From contig NZ_CP114287.1 in assembly GCF_027111295.1 (NCBI RefSeq), positions 5,332,001-5,396,000 on the forward strand: a stretch of 64,000 bases of DNA. Reading direction: 5' to 3'. The notes under the pieces are model-generated. The model ran no database searches. It saw only the letters and a list, made by a program, of their open reading frames with translations, and was not told the DNA's origin. Numbering within the stretch: position 1 is the first letter of the stretch; every line of letters begins with the position of its first letter. Positions 8,304-16,725 of the stretch are shown here, piece by piece. Position numbers and translations under genes: made by a program. The DNA comes from Flavobacterium gelatinilyticum (lineage in GTDB: Bacteria > Bacteroidota > Bacteroidia > Flavobacteriales > Flavobacteriaceae).

Positions 8304-9728
8304 ATGTTGAAAAAACTAACATATATAACATTGTTTGCATTGGCATTTGGCTCTTGCAGTGATGCGCTGGATGAAATTAATAAAAATCCAAATGCAACCG
8401 AAACGCCATTGGCACCTTATCTGCTCACAGGAACATTAAAACAGGGAGCTGATTTATATTGGGGAGATGCCAACAGCTTTAATTCCTCTTTACTATTCGT
8501 ACAGCACTGGGCAAAAATACAGTATACAGAACCGGACAGATACGATGTTTCGAATACGTCTTTCACTTCATTGTGGAATACGGGATATGCAACTCTTATT
8601 ACAGATTTAAATACGATTATAAATTTCCCTGAGGCACAAGCAAATCCAAATTACAAAGGAATTGCACTTGCACTTCGTTCATGGACATTTTTACTGCTGA
8701 CAGATGCTTACGGAAGTATTCCGTACAAAGAAGCAGGTCAGAAAGTAACGCCGGCTTATAATACACAAAAAGAAGTTTACACCGGTTTACTCGAAGATTT
8801 AAAATTTGCTCAGTCTTTATTAGGAGCTTCAAATGGTGCGGTAACGGGAGATTTGGTTTACAAGGGAGATATTGCAAAATGGAAAAAATTCGTAAACTCG
8901 CTTCGTCTGCGTATCGCTTTACGAATTTCAGACAGAGAACCGGCTTTGGCAAAACAGGCAGCGATCGAAGCAACGAGTGATGCAGGAGGGGTAATAAACA
9001 GTAATGCCGATACTTTTAAATTTACCTATATTAGTTCGCCGCAGCAAAACCCGGCTTCTTTATGGTTTGAAACCCGAGATGATTTCCGTATTTCAAAAAC
9101 GATGGTAGATAAATTATACGAATTAGCAGATCCTCGTTTACCGGTATTTGCACAATTGCCGTCAGATGCCAGCGTTGGGAAATATGTTGGAGGAGCAAAC
9201 GGATTATCAAACAGTGATGCAAATAATCAGGGGTTTGCTAAAACATCAAAACCGGGAACATACTTCCTGACTTCATCATCTCCTGCGGTAATTGCTTCTC
9301 ATGCCGAAACGTTATTTAATTTATCCGAAGCTGCAGCAAGAGGGTATATTTCTGGCGATGCAGCACAGTATTACAGAGATGCGATCAGAGCTTCATTAGT
9401 TCAGTTTGGTATTACAGATGCCGCAGCAATTACGACTTACCTAAATCAGCCAAGTGTGCAATATGATCCGTCAAATTATGCCAAATCGATTGGGACACAA
9501 AAATGGATCGCATTCTTCGGACAAGGTCTTGATGCTTTTACAGAGTGGAGAAGACTTGACTATCCGGTTTTAACAGCCGGCCCTAATACAGTTCTTGACG
9601 GGCAAATTCCTTCTCGTTTCTTCTATCCGGGAACAGAACAGTCTTTGAACGGGAACAGCTATCAGGCTGCGATAAAAGAACAAGGAAGAGATGTACTTAC
9701 AACCAAACTATGGTTTGATGTAAAATAA
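8304..9728 (+). CDS. SusD/RagB-like outer membrane lipoprotein
   Basis: A 474-aa surface lipoprotein that captures the substrate and forms the lid of the adjacent SusC channel. Lipoprotein signal with lipobox AFGSC and modified Cys18, then SDALDEINKNPNATE, the usual SusD opening. The body contains LRSWTFLLLTDAYGSIPYKEA and LFNLSEAAARGYISGDA, which fit the helical repeat-rich SusD-like group 2 fold. Co-transcribed with the SusC gene; a strong terminator follows about 20 bp after the stop, making this a two-gene operon. Confidence 0.92.
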   Translation: MLKKLTYITLFALAFGSCSDALDEINKNPNATETPLAPYLLTGTLKQGADLYWGDANSFNSSLLFVQHWAKIQYTEPDRYDVSNTSFTSLWNTGYATLITDLNTIINFPEAQANPNYKGIALALRSWTFLLLTDAYGSIPYKEAGQKVTPAYNTQKEVYTGLLEDLKFAQSLLGASNGAVTGDLVYKGDIAKWKKFVNSLRLRIALRISDREPALAKQAAIEATSDAGGVINSNADTFKFTYISSPQQNPASLWFETRDDFRISKTMVDKLYELADPRLPVFAQLPSDASVGKYVGGANGLSNSDANNQGFAKTSKPGTYFLTSSSPAVIASHAETLFNLSEAAARGYISGDAAQYYRDAIRASLVQFGITDAAAITTYLNQPSVQYDPSNYAKSIGTQKWIAFFGQGLDAFTEWRRLDYPVLTAGPNTVLDGQIPSRFFYPGTEQSLNGNSYQAAIKEQGRDVLTTKLWFDVK

Positions 9729-9750
9729 TTTCAGCTATAAAATAAATTAG

Positions 9751-9785
9751 AAAAACCTGTAAATCAACTCGATTTACAGGTTTTT
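9751..9785 (+). terminator. Terminator of the SusC-SusD operon
   Basis: A perfect 15-bp stem, AAAAACCTGTAAATC (9751-9765) with GATTTACAGGTTTTT (9771-9785), around a 5-base loop, followed by CTTTT. Confidence 0.9.
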
Positions 9786-9794
9786 CTTTTATGT

Positions 9795-9905
9795 GAGTAG
9801 TGACAGAGTAATAAAGTGATAGAGGTAGAAAGTAACTAAGTAAGAAAGAAGCAAAGTGAACAAAGTAAACAAAGTAAAAGAAAACTTAGCAGCTTAGCAC
9901 CTTTC
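9795..9905. repeat. Low-complexity AAAGTAA-type repeats
   Basis: Runs of related short words (GTAACTAAGTAAGAAAGAAGCAAAGTGAACAAAGTAAACAAAG) are followed by CTTAGCAGCTTAGCACCTTTC. The word set resembles the tandem repeats at 4107-4440, so this is probably another degenerate copy of the same intergenic family. No coding potential. Confidence 0.5.
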
Positions 9906-11105
9906 TCAACGATCAAAACGATAATATTCCAGATCCAGATCTCTTTTGTTATTAATAGAATCCATAATTGAATTGATTCCCATTACGCTGAAAGTGATCC
10001 CGTTTCCTCCAAAGCCCAGCAGATAATGCTCATTTTTCTTCGGATTTGGTTTTCCGAAATACGGGAGACCGTCTTTGGTTTCACCAAAAGTTCCCGCCCA
10101 GGAATAATCGAGTTTAAAGGCAAAATCAGGGAATCGTCTTTTAAACTGACGCATTAAAAAAACTTCTTTTTTCGGGATTAGTTTGTCCCTTTTTTTAGCA
10201 TCGACAAAATCTTCATCGCCGCCACCCATAATGATTCGGTTATCCGGTGTTGCCCTGTAATAAAAATAAGGAGACGATGTGTCCCAGATTACGGCATTTT
10301 TTAAAATATCCGGAATTTCCGTCAGCGATTCAGAGGCAATCGCGTAGGTGCTTTTTAAATCGACCACTTTTTCTTCGAGCGTTTCAGTACTCTCATAGCC
10401 GGTACAGTGTATAACGTGTTCTGCAGTTATGGTAAATTTATTTTCGGTGTGTGCAATACATTTTCCTTTTTGAGTTTGTATCGAAGTTACATTGGTTCGG
10501 TCATAAATCTGCATGCCTTTATCCTGACAATATTTCAGCAGATCGTTTGCGAGCCTGTAAGGGTCCATTACCGCGGCGGTTTTCGATTCTATGGCTGCTA
10601 TAGCTTTTAATCCCAGCTTTTCAAGCTCATATTTATTCAGCCAGCTTACATCAAAAAGGTGTTGTTTTCTGGTTTTAAATTCATTTTTTAAAAGCGGAAT
10701 GTCTTTTTTGTATGAAGTAAAATAAATACTTTTCTTGAATTCGAATCCGCAGTCGCTTTTGATATCATCAATAATCTGACGAATGTCGAATATGGCTTTT
10801 TTTCCATTTTTAAAACTGTCTACAGCACATTTTTCCCCTCTTATTTTAATCAATTCATGAAGCGGAATATCGACTTCGTACTGAAGCAGGGCGGTACTGG
10901 CGGCGGTGCTGCCGTTGCACACGTCCCGGCGGTCGACCAGGGCCACTTTTTTTCCTTCGTTAATTAATTTATAGGCGGTTAGAGCTCCTGTTATCCCGCC
11001 TCCAATTATTAAAATTTCGGTCGTGATATCAGAATCAATAGAGGGGTAGCTGATGTTCATGGCGCTTATTAAAGGCCAGAAAGTTTCTGTAGATCGTAGT
11101 TTCAT
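9906..11105 (-). CDS. FAD-dependent oxidoreductase, DAO family
   Basis: A 399-aa flavoprotein of the D-amino-acid oxidase/glycine oxidase (DadA-like) superfamily. The Rossmann FAD site is ILIIGGGITG (31-40) with the acidic end of strand 2 at VALVDRRDVCNGSTAAS. A second FAD region near the C terminus reads HYLLGFGGNGITFSVMG. These enzymes oxidise amines or amino acids at a C-N bond; the substrate cannot be told here. It lies 79 bp downstream of the AsmA-family gene in the same direction and may be read from the MlaEFD transcript, but the gap also leaves room for its own promoter. Confidence 0.85.
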   Translation of the reverse strand: MKLRSTETFWPLISAMNISYPSIDSDITTEILIIGGGITGALTAYKLINEGKKVALVDRRDVCNGSTAASTALLQYEVDIPLHELIKIRGEKCAVDSFKNGKKAIFDIRQIIDDIKSDCGFEFKKSIYFTSYKKDIPLLKNEFKTRKQHLFDVSWLNKYELEKLGLKAIAAIESKTAAVMDPYRLANDLLKYCQDKGMQIYDRTNVTSIQTQKGKCIAHTENKFTITAEHVIHCTGYESTETLEEKVVDLKSTYAIASESLTEIPDILKNAVIWDTSSPYFYYRATPDNRIIMGGGDEDFVDAKKRDKLIPKKEVFLMRQFKRRFPDFAFKLDYSWAGTFGETKDGLPYFGKPNPKKNEHYLLGFGGNGITFSVMGINSIMDSINNKRDLDLEYYRFDR

Positions 11106-11184
11106 TTTTTATCTGTATTTCGTACGGTACGATGTTTGGTTCGGTTGTTATCTAATACTCACTTATTAATGAAAGTGTGATATT

Positions 11185-14007
11185 TTATTTTGGTCTGCTT
11201 TTGCTGACTTTTTCTTTTTTAACGACTTTATTGTTTTTTTCGTCGTAGACAGAACCTATTATTTTCTGCCCTGTTTTACTGAATATTTTAATTTTTGGAT
11301 CTTCATGCGTTCCGGTAACTACAATTGGAAAACCAACAATACCGAACGGCGGAAGTCCCAGACGAACGCGAATATCCAAAAGACCATCAAAACTGGTTGT
11401 TCCTTTAATGGTTGGTCTGAAACCGGCAACACCAAATGTGAAAGGTTCAACATGAATAAGATTGTCATCTATGCTGGATTTAATCTCGATTCCTTTCATA
11501 TTGGGATTGTCAAGACCTTTTTGACCGGTTTTTGAACTTAATCCTTCAAATAATTTTAAACCTTTAATTTTTACATCACGTAGATTGATGGTGCCGCCAC
11601 CTTCAAGTGATTCGTAAATAGGTCCCATATTTCCGTTTAAATCGCCTTTTATTTTATAATCGACAGAAATAATTCCCTGTGCTTTTTCGGCAGCTGTTAC
11701 CATATCATGAAACATCGGTATTTCTTTATAGGCACGCTGTACGCTGAAATCTTTGGCTGTTAAATGCGCATCAAAATGAGCTGCTACAGGCGATTCATCT
11801 TTATACGAGGCATCAACTCCCATGATACAATCGATGATGTTGAAAGTGGTATTTTCTAATTGAAATCCCTCCTTTGAGACACCTAGTTTTCCTGTAAGTT
11901 TGTTTAATACCAGTCCGTTATATTCAACTTTATCGGCATTGGCAGAAAGTGAAACATTTAAGTTTTTCGGAATCATAACCACACCGCTCATTTTGGGGTG
12001 ATCTTCTTTGGCGTATTCAACCTCAAGTTTTCGGTCTGTGTTTTCTCCCTTTTCCAAAGCCATAAATTCATCTACATTAATCAGTTTCGATTTTAGGTTA
12101 AAATTACCGCTCAGAGTTCCTTTTGATTCCAGAAAATAATTAATAGTATTTAAAAGATATCCGTTAATATCAAAATCCGATTTTCCATAAGAAGCATTAA
12201 ATTTTTCAAACCACATTTTCTCGTTCTGAAAACGGAAATTTCCCTGTTTGATAAAGAATGATTTCGGAAACAATTCAGATGTTGCTTTTATATTTTTCAA
12301 CAGAATTGTACCGCGATTATCAAGTTTGCTGTATTGTCCCGTTGTGGCGTAGCTTTGTTTACCTTTAAGCGAAAGATCTGCTTTTGCATAACCGCTTACA
12401 TCGAGTCCTTTTTGAGAAAATACCTGATAGATTCGGCCCACATTCAGTTCACCTTTTATTTTGGCATTATACGCCAGATCACTAAAATCCGATAAAGCTG
12501 CGTTTATATACACCGGATTTCCTTCAAAAGTAAAAGAAGCAGGCGCAATGGCTACAATCAAATCTTCGTAGGTTCCGGCTTTATTTAAGGCGTTTGCCAC
12601 GAAAGTAATATTGGTAATCGGGTTAGGATAATAATCGGTTTTCAGCCAGCCGTTTCGAAGCGAAATACCGCCTATAGTTTTAGGAAACAGTTTTTTGGAT
12701 GTGCTGAAAAGTCCTTTTGCCTTAATATCAGTTTTTAAAATTCCTTTAATATTGATTTTATCCAAACCTAACGCCGCATCTACAACAGCAAGATCAAGAG
12801 CGCCTTTTACACTTGCATCTATATTCATTTCGCTCAAACCCCTGCTGCGCAGATAGGCATTAAAATAATCTTTTTCGCCGACTTTAAATCGTAAGTTTCT
12901 CAGGTTAACCGCCAGCTGTTCTGTATCAAGTGACGGAAGCAGGGCGTTGAGATCCATTTGAAAATCGGTTAAGGGAACGGGCGCATTTTGATAATTTACA
13001 GCACCGTCTTTTATTTTTAGATTGAAAGCCAGATTGGGTTTCTTGTTTTGAGAAACATTGTAATCTCCTCTAAACGAAAGTACCAGATTGCTTTTTCCTG
13101 AAACTTCGGTTTCTTCCAGCCAGGTTAAATATTCCGGCGGCATAACCGACAGTAAATCTTTGACAGTAGTATTTTCAGAGGCAGCTTTGATATTTATTTT
13201 GTAACCATCTCGTAAAATGGTAAACAATCCTGTAAATGTAAGCGGCAGTTTGTTGATTTGTAATTCATTTTTTTGCAGAATAAACGAAAGCGCGTGCGTA
13301 TTAATGCGGGTAATTAAATCGGCGTGGACTTCTTTTTTTCTCAGATAAGCCGTTTTGCCGTAGTAGAAATCAAGCGTATCAATTTTAGCATCGGTGTTGA
13401 GGTCAAAAATATCTTCGCTTAAATTTCCTTTTCCAATATAATTGAAGCCTTTGGCATCTACCAGAATCTTAGCCGAACGGTCGTTGTATTTTACATGGCA
13501 GTTTTTGAGATCGATTCGTTCCAAACGAATGGCAGTTCCTTCTTCAGGAGCATTTGGATCTTCCTTTTCATTTTTTCGGTCTTCCGGTGCCACATAAATA
13601 TTGTAATTGGCCTGTCCTTTTTGGTTGACCATTACATTAATTAAAGCATCAGAAATATATAATTTGTTGATTTTTACTTCATTGTCAAAAATCAGTCTTT
13701 TTAAATTTATTCCAAAAGCAACCTGATCTGCTTTTAATAAAGTATCATTTCCAAAAGGGGCCGATCCTGTAAGCGAAAGATCATCGAGTGAAACAGTAAG
13801 CGATGGAAAATGGGTAAAAAACGAAAGTTTTGATTTCGAAAATTCCATTTTGGTATCCAGGCGCTCGTTGGCTATTTTTTTTACTTCAGAAGCAATTTTT
13901 CCGGGGAATAGTAACGGAAGCAAAAATAGTAACAGCAGAATTCCTGCTGTTACTATTCCTGTCCATTTAAGAATCTTTAGGCTTATATTTTTAAATGAAG
14001 TATTCAT
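11185..14007 (-). CDS. AsmA-family protein, 940 aa
   Basis: One N-terminal membrane anchor (about residues 11-30, IVTAGILLLLFLLPLLF) is followed by a very long beta-rich periplasmic region. The opening (residues 1-130, LSFFTHFPSLTVSLDDLSLTG) and the C-terminal stretch (about 780-915, GGGTINLRDVKIKGLKLFEGL) are the usual AsmA N- and C-terminal domains. AsmA/TamB/YhdP-type proteins form lipid-conducting bridges or assembly factors across the envelope. It starts 15 bp after the MlaD gene, so it likely belongs to the same lipid-transport operon. That context supports a role in moving phospholipid between the membranes. Confidence 0.88.
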   Translation of the reverse strand: MNTSFKNISLKILKWTGIVTAGILLLLFLLPLLFPGKIASEVKKIANERLDTKMEFSKSKLSFFTHFPSLTVSLDDLSLTGSAPFGNDTLLKADQVAFGINLKRLIFDNEVKINKLYISDALINVMVNQKGQANYNIYVAPEDRKNEKEDPNAPEEGTAIRLERIDLKNCHVKYNDRSAKILVDAKGFNYIGKGNLSEDIFDLNTDAKIDTLDFYYGKTAYLRKKEVHADLITRINTHALSFILQKNELQINKLPLTFTGLFTILRDGYKINIKAASENTTVKDLLSVMPPEYLTWLEETEVSGKSNLVLSFRGDYNVSQNKKPNLAFNLKIKDGAVNYQNAPVPLTDFQMDLNALLPSLDTEQLAVNLRNLRFKVGEKDYFNAYLRSRGLSEMNIDASVKGALDLAVVDAALGLDKINIKGILKTDIKAKGLFSTSKKLFPKTIGGISLRNGWLKTDYYPNPITNITFVANALNKAGTYEDLIVAIAPASFTFEGNPVYINAALSDFSDLAYNAKIKGELNVGRIYQVFSQKGLDVSGYAKADLSLKGKQSYATTGQYSKLDNRGTILLKNIKATSELFPKSFFIKQGNFRFQNEKMWFEKFNASYGKSDFDINGYLLNTINYFLESKGTLSGNFNLKSKLINVDEFMALEKGENTDRKLEVEYAKEDHPKMSGVVMIPKNLNVSLSANADKVEYNGLVLNKLTGKLGVSKEGFQLENTTFNIIDCIMGVDASYKDESPVAAHFDAHLTAKDFSVQRAYKEIPMFHDMVTAAEKAQGIISVDYKIKGDLNGNMGPIYESLEGGGTINLRDVKIKGLKLFEGLSSKTGQKGLDNPNMKGIEIKSSIDDNLIHVEPFTFGVAGFRPTIKGTTSFDGLLDIRVRLGLPPFGIVGFPIVVTGTHEDPKIKIFSKTGQKIIGSVYDEKNNKVVKKEKVSKSRPK

Positions 14008-14022
14008 GGCGTAGATTTTTAA

Positions 14023-14907
14023 TTATTTTTTTTCCGATTCCTTCTTAGCATCTTCCTTCGCTTTTTCTTCTTTAGCTTTTTCTTCTTTAGCTTTTTCTTC
14101 TTTAGCTTTTTCTTCTTTCTCTTTAGCAGCTTTTTCCTGTTTTTCTTTTTCTTCTTTGGCTTTCTGCTCTTTTTCTTTAGCTGCTTTTTCCTGCTGCTCT
14201 TCTTTTTTCTCTTTCAGTTCTTCCTGTTTCTTTTCTTTTTCCTTCTCTTTTTTCTTGAAGTACCCTCTAAACAGGAAGTTGCTTTTTGCGGCTTCCATAT
14301 TGTCGCTGAAACCTTTTGTACCGCTTTCTAAATTAGACAGCGTATTCGAAACGCTGTTAGCCATTTTATCATCACGTACTAATCTTGCCAGCGCGCCGTT
14401 TCCGTTGTTCATACTGTGGCTGAAAATGGCAATCTCATCAGAAATGACCCCAATATTGTCTACGCTTTTTTTAACACTTTTCATAATATCGGTCATCTCG
14501 ATACCGTCGATTGAAGCAATGGCGCCGTTGTCCTCTACAATTTTTGTCGATTTTACTCCCGGTGTAATGGTCAGTACTTTGTCTCCCATTAATCCGTCAG
14601 ATCCAATACTGGCATGTGCATCTGTTTTAATAAATTCACGCACTTCGTCTTTTATAACCATCGAAACCACAACAGATGAATCGTTGATTAACCGGATTGC
14701 TTCGACTGTACCAATGTTAATCCCCGAAAAACGAACGTTGTTTCCAACTTCCAGACCGCTTACGGTTTTAAATTTTGAGGTGATGTGGAAAGTCGAGCCA
14801 AACAGATTTTTTTGTTTGCCAATAAAATAAATGGCCATTATAAAAAGTAACAGCCCCACTGTTACAAACATTCCTAATTTCCAAGTATATCCTGATTCCT
14901 TTTCCAT
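14023..14907 (-). CDS. MlaD-type MCE-domain protein with Lys/Glu-rich tail
   Basis: The periplasmic substrate-binding part of an Mla-type lipid ABC system. N-terminal anchor (about 9-29, LGMFVTVGLLLFIMAIYFI), then one MCE domain (about 38-125, FKTVSGLEVGNNVRFSGINIGTVEAI), then a helical region. The last 80 or so residues are almost entirely K, E, A and Q, including near-exact KAKEE repeats built from repeated 15-18-bp DNA units (about 14040-14130). That tail is unusual in composition and could form a long charged helix. Follows MlaF by 23 bp. Confidence 0.9.
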   Translation of the reverse strand: MEKESGYTWKLGMFVTVGLLLFIMAIYFIGKQKNLFGSTFHITSKFKTVSGLEVGNNVRFSGINIGTVEAIRLINDSSVVVSMVIKDEVREFIKTDAHASIGSDGLMGDKVLTITPGVKSTKIVEDNGAIASIDGIEMTDIMKSVKKSVDNIGVISDEIAIFSHSMNNGNGALARLVRDDKMANSVSNTLSNLESGTKGFSDNMEAAKSNFLFRGYFKKKEKEKEKKQEELKEKKEEQQEKAAKEKEQKAKEEKEKQEKAAKEKEEKAKEEKAKEEKAKEEKAKEDAKKESEKK

Positions 14908-14930
14908 GATTTCTACTATTTTATTTTGCT

Positions 14931-15710
14931 TTATTCAAAGAATGAGCGTACCCATTCGTCTTCATCTTTTTCAAGTTCTTCATAGGTTCCTTCGGCATGG
15001 ATAACGCCGTCTTTGAGAACCATTATTCTGTCGGCAGTCATTTTGGCGCAGGCCATATCGTGCGTAATGATTATAGATGATGTTTTTTGTTTATGTTTAA
15101 TATCAAGTATCAATTCGCTGATTTCTCTTGATGTAATGGTGTCCAGTCCTGTTGTAGGCTCATCGTACAAGATGATTTCGGGTTTTAAAATGAGCGTTCT
15201 CGCCAAACCGATCCTTTTTCGCATCCCGCCCGAAAGTTCAGACGGCATTTTATCGATCGCATCAGCTAAACCTACATTTTCAAGCGCTTCCATCACTTCG
15301 TGTTCAATTTCATCGGCACTTAAATCTCTTTTATGGGCGCGTAATGTAAAAGCCAGATTTTCTCTAACCGACATCGAGTCGTACAAAGCAGCGCTCTGGA
15401 ATAAGAACCCAATTTTGACTCTTATTTTATTCAGTTCACTTTTATCAAGGTTGAGCACATTTTCGTCAAAAACTTTTATTTCGCCTTTGTCTGGTTCAAT
15501 TAAACCCACAATACATTTAATCGTAACCGATTTTCCTGAACCCGAACGCCCCAAAATGACCAGATCTTCGCCTTTGTTCACCGTCAGGGTTACACCTTTT
15601 AAAACAGCATTGTCTTTGCCAAATGTTTTGTGCAGGTCTTTAATCTCGATGATAGGTTTTGAGTCCTTATCTTTAGATTTTGGTTTGGTATTTTTTTCTT
15701 CTTTAATCAT
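14931..15710 (-). CDS. ABC transporter ATP-binding protein, MlaF type
   Basis: A 259-aa ATPase with Walker A GRSGSGKS (54-61), ABC signature LSGGM (159-163) and Walker B IILYDE (179-184), followed by the H-loop SSIIITHDMACAKM. The GxSGxGKS motif, the LSGGMRKRIGLARTL signature and the EPTTGLDTITSREI stretch are typical of MlaF/Ttg2A. It powers the lipid transfer done by MlaE and MlaD next to it. The N terminus has a charged extension of about 20 residues before the ABC core. Start ATG 2 bp after the MlaE stop indicates translational coupling. Confidence 0.95.
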   Translation of the reverse strand: MIKEEKNTKPKSKDKDSKPIIEIKDLHKTFGKDNAVLKGVTLTVNKGEDLVILGRSGSGKSVTIKCIVGLIEPDKGEIKVFDENVLNLDKSELNKIRVKIGFLFQSAALYDSMSVRENLAFTLRAHKRDLSADEIEHEVMEALENVGLADAIDKMPSELSGGMRKRIGLARTLILKPEIILYDEPTTGLDTITSREISELILDIKHKQKTSSIIITHDMACAKMTADRIMVLKDGVIHAEGTYEELEKDEDEWVRSFFE

Positions 15711-15712
15711 CT

Positions 15713-16471
15713 TTAAAAAAATAAATCGGTTATTTGTACTGCGACCATATCAATAATAAATATGCTTAAAGAGGCTGTAACTACGGCAGAGTTGGCAGCG
15801 CGTCCTACACTTTCGGTTCCGTTAGAAGCTGTAAAACCTTTGTAACAGCCAATCATTCCGATAAAATAGCCAAAAAAGAAAGTTTTGATTGTGGCGGGAA
15901 TTACATCCAGAAATTCTAGTGACTGAACAATCTGCGTTAAGTATCTGTAGAAATTTACATCGCCGTGAATATTGATTCCTACGTAACCGCCCACAATTCC
16001 TATGGCATCTGCAAAGAAAACCAGAATAGGGACCATTAAGGTACAGGCCAGAATTCGGGTAACAACCAGATAATTATAAGGATTAATAGCCGAAACTTCC
16101 ATAGCGTCAATCTGTTCGGTTACCTTCATAGAACCTAATTCGGCACCAATTCCTGATGAAATTTTTCCGGCGCATATCAAGGCCGTAATAACCGGAGCGA
16201 TCTCTCGTATTAAAGAAAGTGCGACCATGCCCGGAAGCCAGCTTTCGGCTCCAAATTTTACCAGAGTAGGGCGTGACTGCAGTGTAAGCACCAATCCCAT
16301 AATAAAACCGGTAATGGCAACTAAAGGAAGTGATTTATAACCGATGATGTAACATTGTTTCAAAAACTCTTTTGCCTCATAAGGAGGGATAAAAACCTCC
16401 TTAAAAAACCGCTTTGCAAACAAGGCTGCATCTCCAATTTGTGAGAATGTATTTTTTAATCCAAGTATCAA
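15713..16471 (-). CDS. MlaE-type ABC transporter permease
   Basis: A 252-aa inner-membrane permease with about five to six hydrophobic segments. It carries the MlaE family region GMVALSLIREIAPVITALICAGKISSGIGAELGSMKVTEQIDAMEV (given here as a reference stretch at about residues 82-126), whose E-hairpin GAELGSMKVTEQIDA is the coupling element to MlaF. First gene of the MlaE-MlaF-MlaD-AsmA operon; 254 bp of non-coding sequence lies upstream, with no clear TAnnTTTG box that I would defend. Confidence 0.93.
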   Translation of the reverse strand: MILGLKNTFSQIGDAALFAKRFFKEVFIPPYEAKEFLKQCYIIGYKSLPLVAITGFIMGLVLTLQSRPTLVKFGAESWLPGMVALSLIREIAPVITALICAGKISSGIGAELGSMKVTEQIDAMEVSAINPYNYLVVTRILACTLMVPILVFFADAIGIVGGYVGINIHGDVNFYRYLTQIVQSLEFLDVIPATIKTFFFGYFIGMIGCYKGFTASNGTESVGRAANSAVVTASLSIFIIDMVAVQITDLFF

Positions 16472-16657
16472 AATGTTTTAGTTTTAAGTTAGGTGTGTTT
16501 TGGTAATCAATAATTTAACATTTTTCAATGCTTTTTAAATTATAGATGAAAGTTACGTTGATACTTGTTAAAATATTTTACAAAACTTTTTAGGAGGCTT
16601 ATATAATTTTCATTTAAAACAATAATAATCCTTAAATATCGTTGCGTTTCTGCCAAC

Positions 16658-16688
16658 AAAAAATCCCTTTCATTGAGAAAGGGATTTT
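16658..16688 (-). terminator. Terminator of the glycosyltransferase operon
   Basis: The stem AAATCCCTTTC (16661-16671) with GAAAGGGATTT (16677-16687), read on the minus strand, ends in a run of six T. It sits 40 bp after the stop at 16726. The rest of the 16472-16725 gap shows nothing else. Confidence 0.85.
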
Positions 16689-16725
16689 CCGGGTTAAAAG
16701 AATTTTGGTCAGTTTTGCCTTGATT

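Noticed and set aside
5103..9728. Polysaccharide utilisation locus
   Set aside because: The SusC-SusD pair has no glycoside hydrolase, sulfatase or sensor gene beside it; a glycan substrate is not supported.
14156..14830. 224-aa plus-strand ORF opposite the MlaD gene
   Set aside because: Antisense shadow of the Lys/Glu-rich repeats; composition is Ser/Phe-rich with no motif.
15013..15756. 247-aa plus-strand ORF opposite the MlaF gene
   Set aside because: Shadow of the ABC ATPase gene, whose motifs are all in the minus frame.
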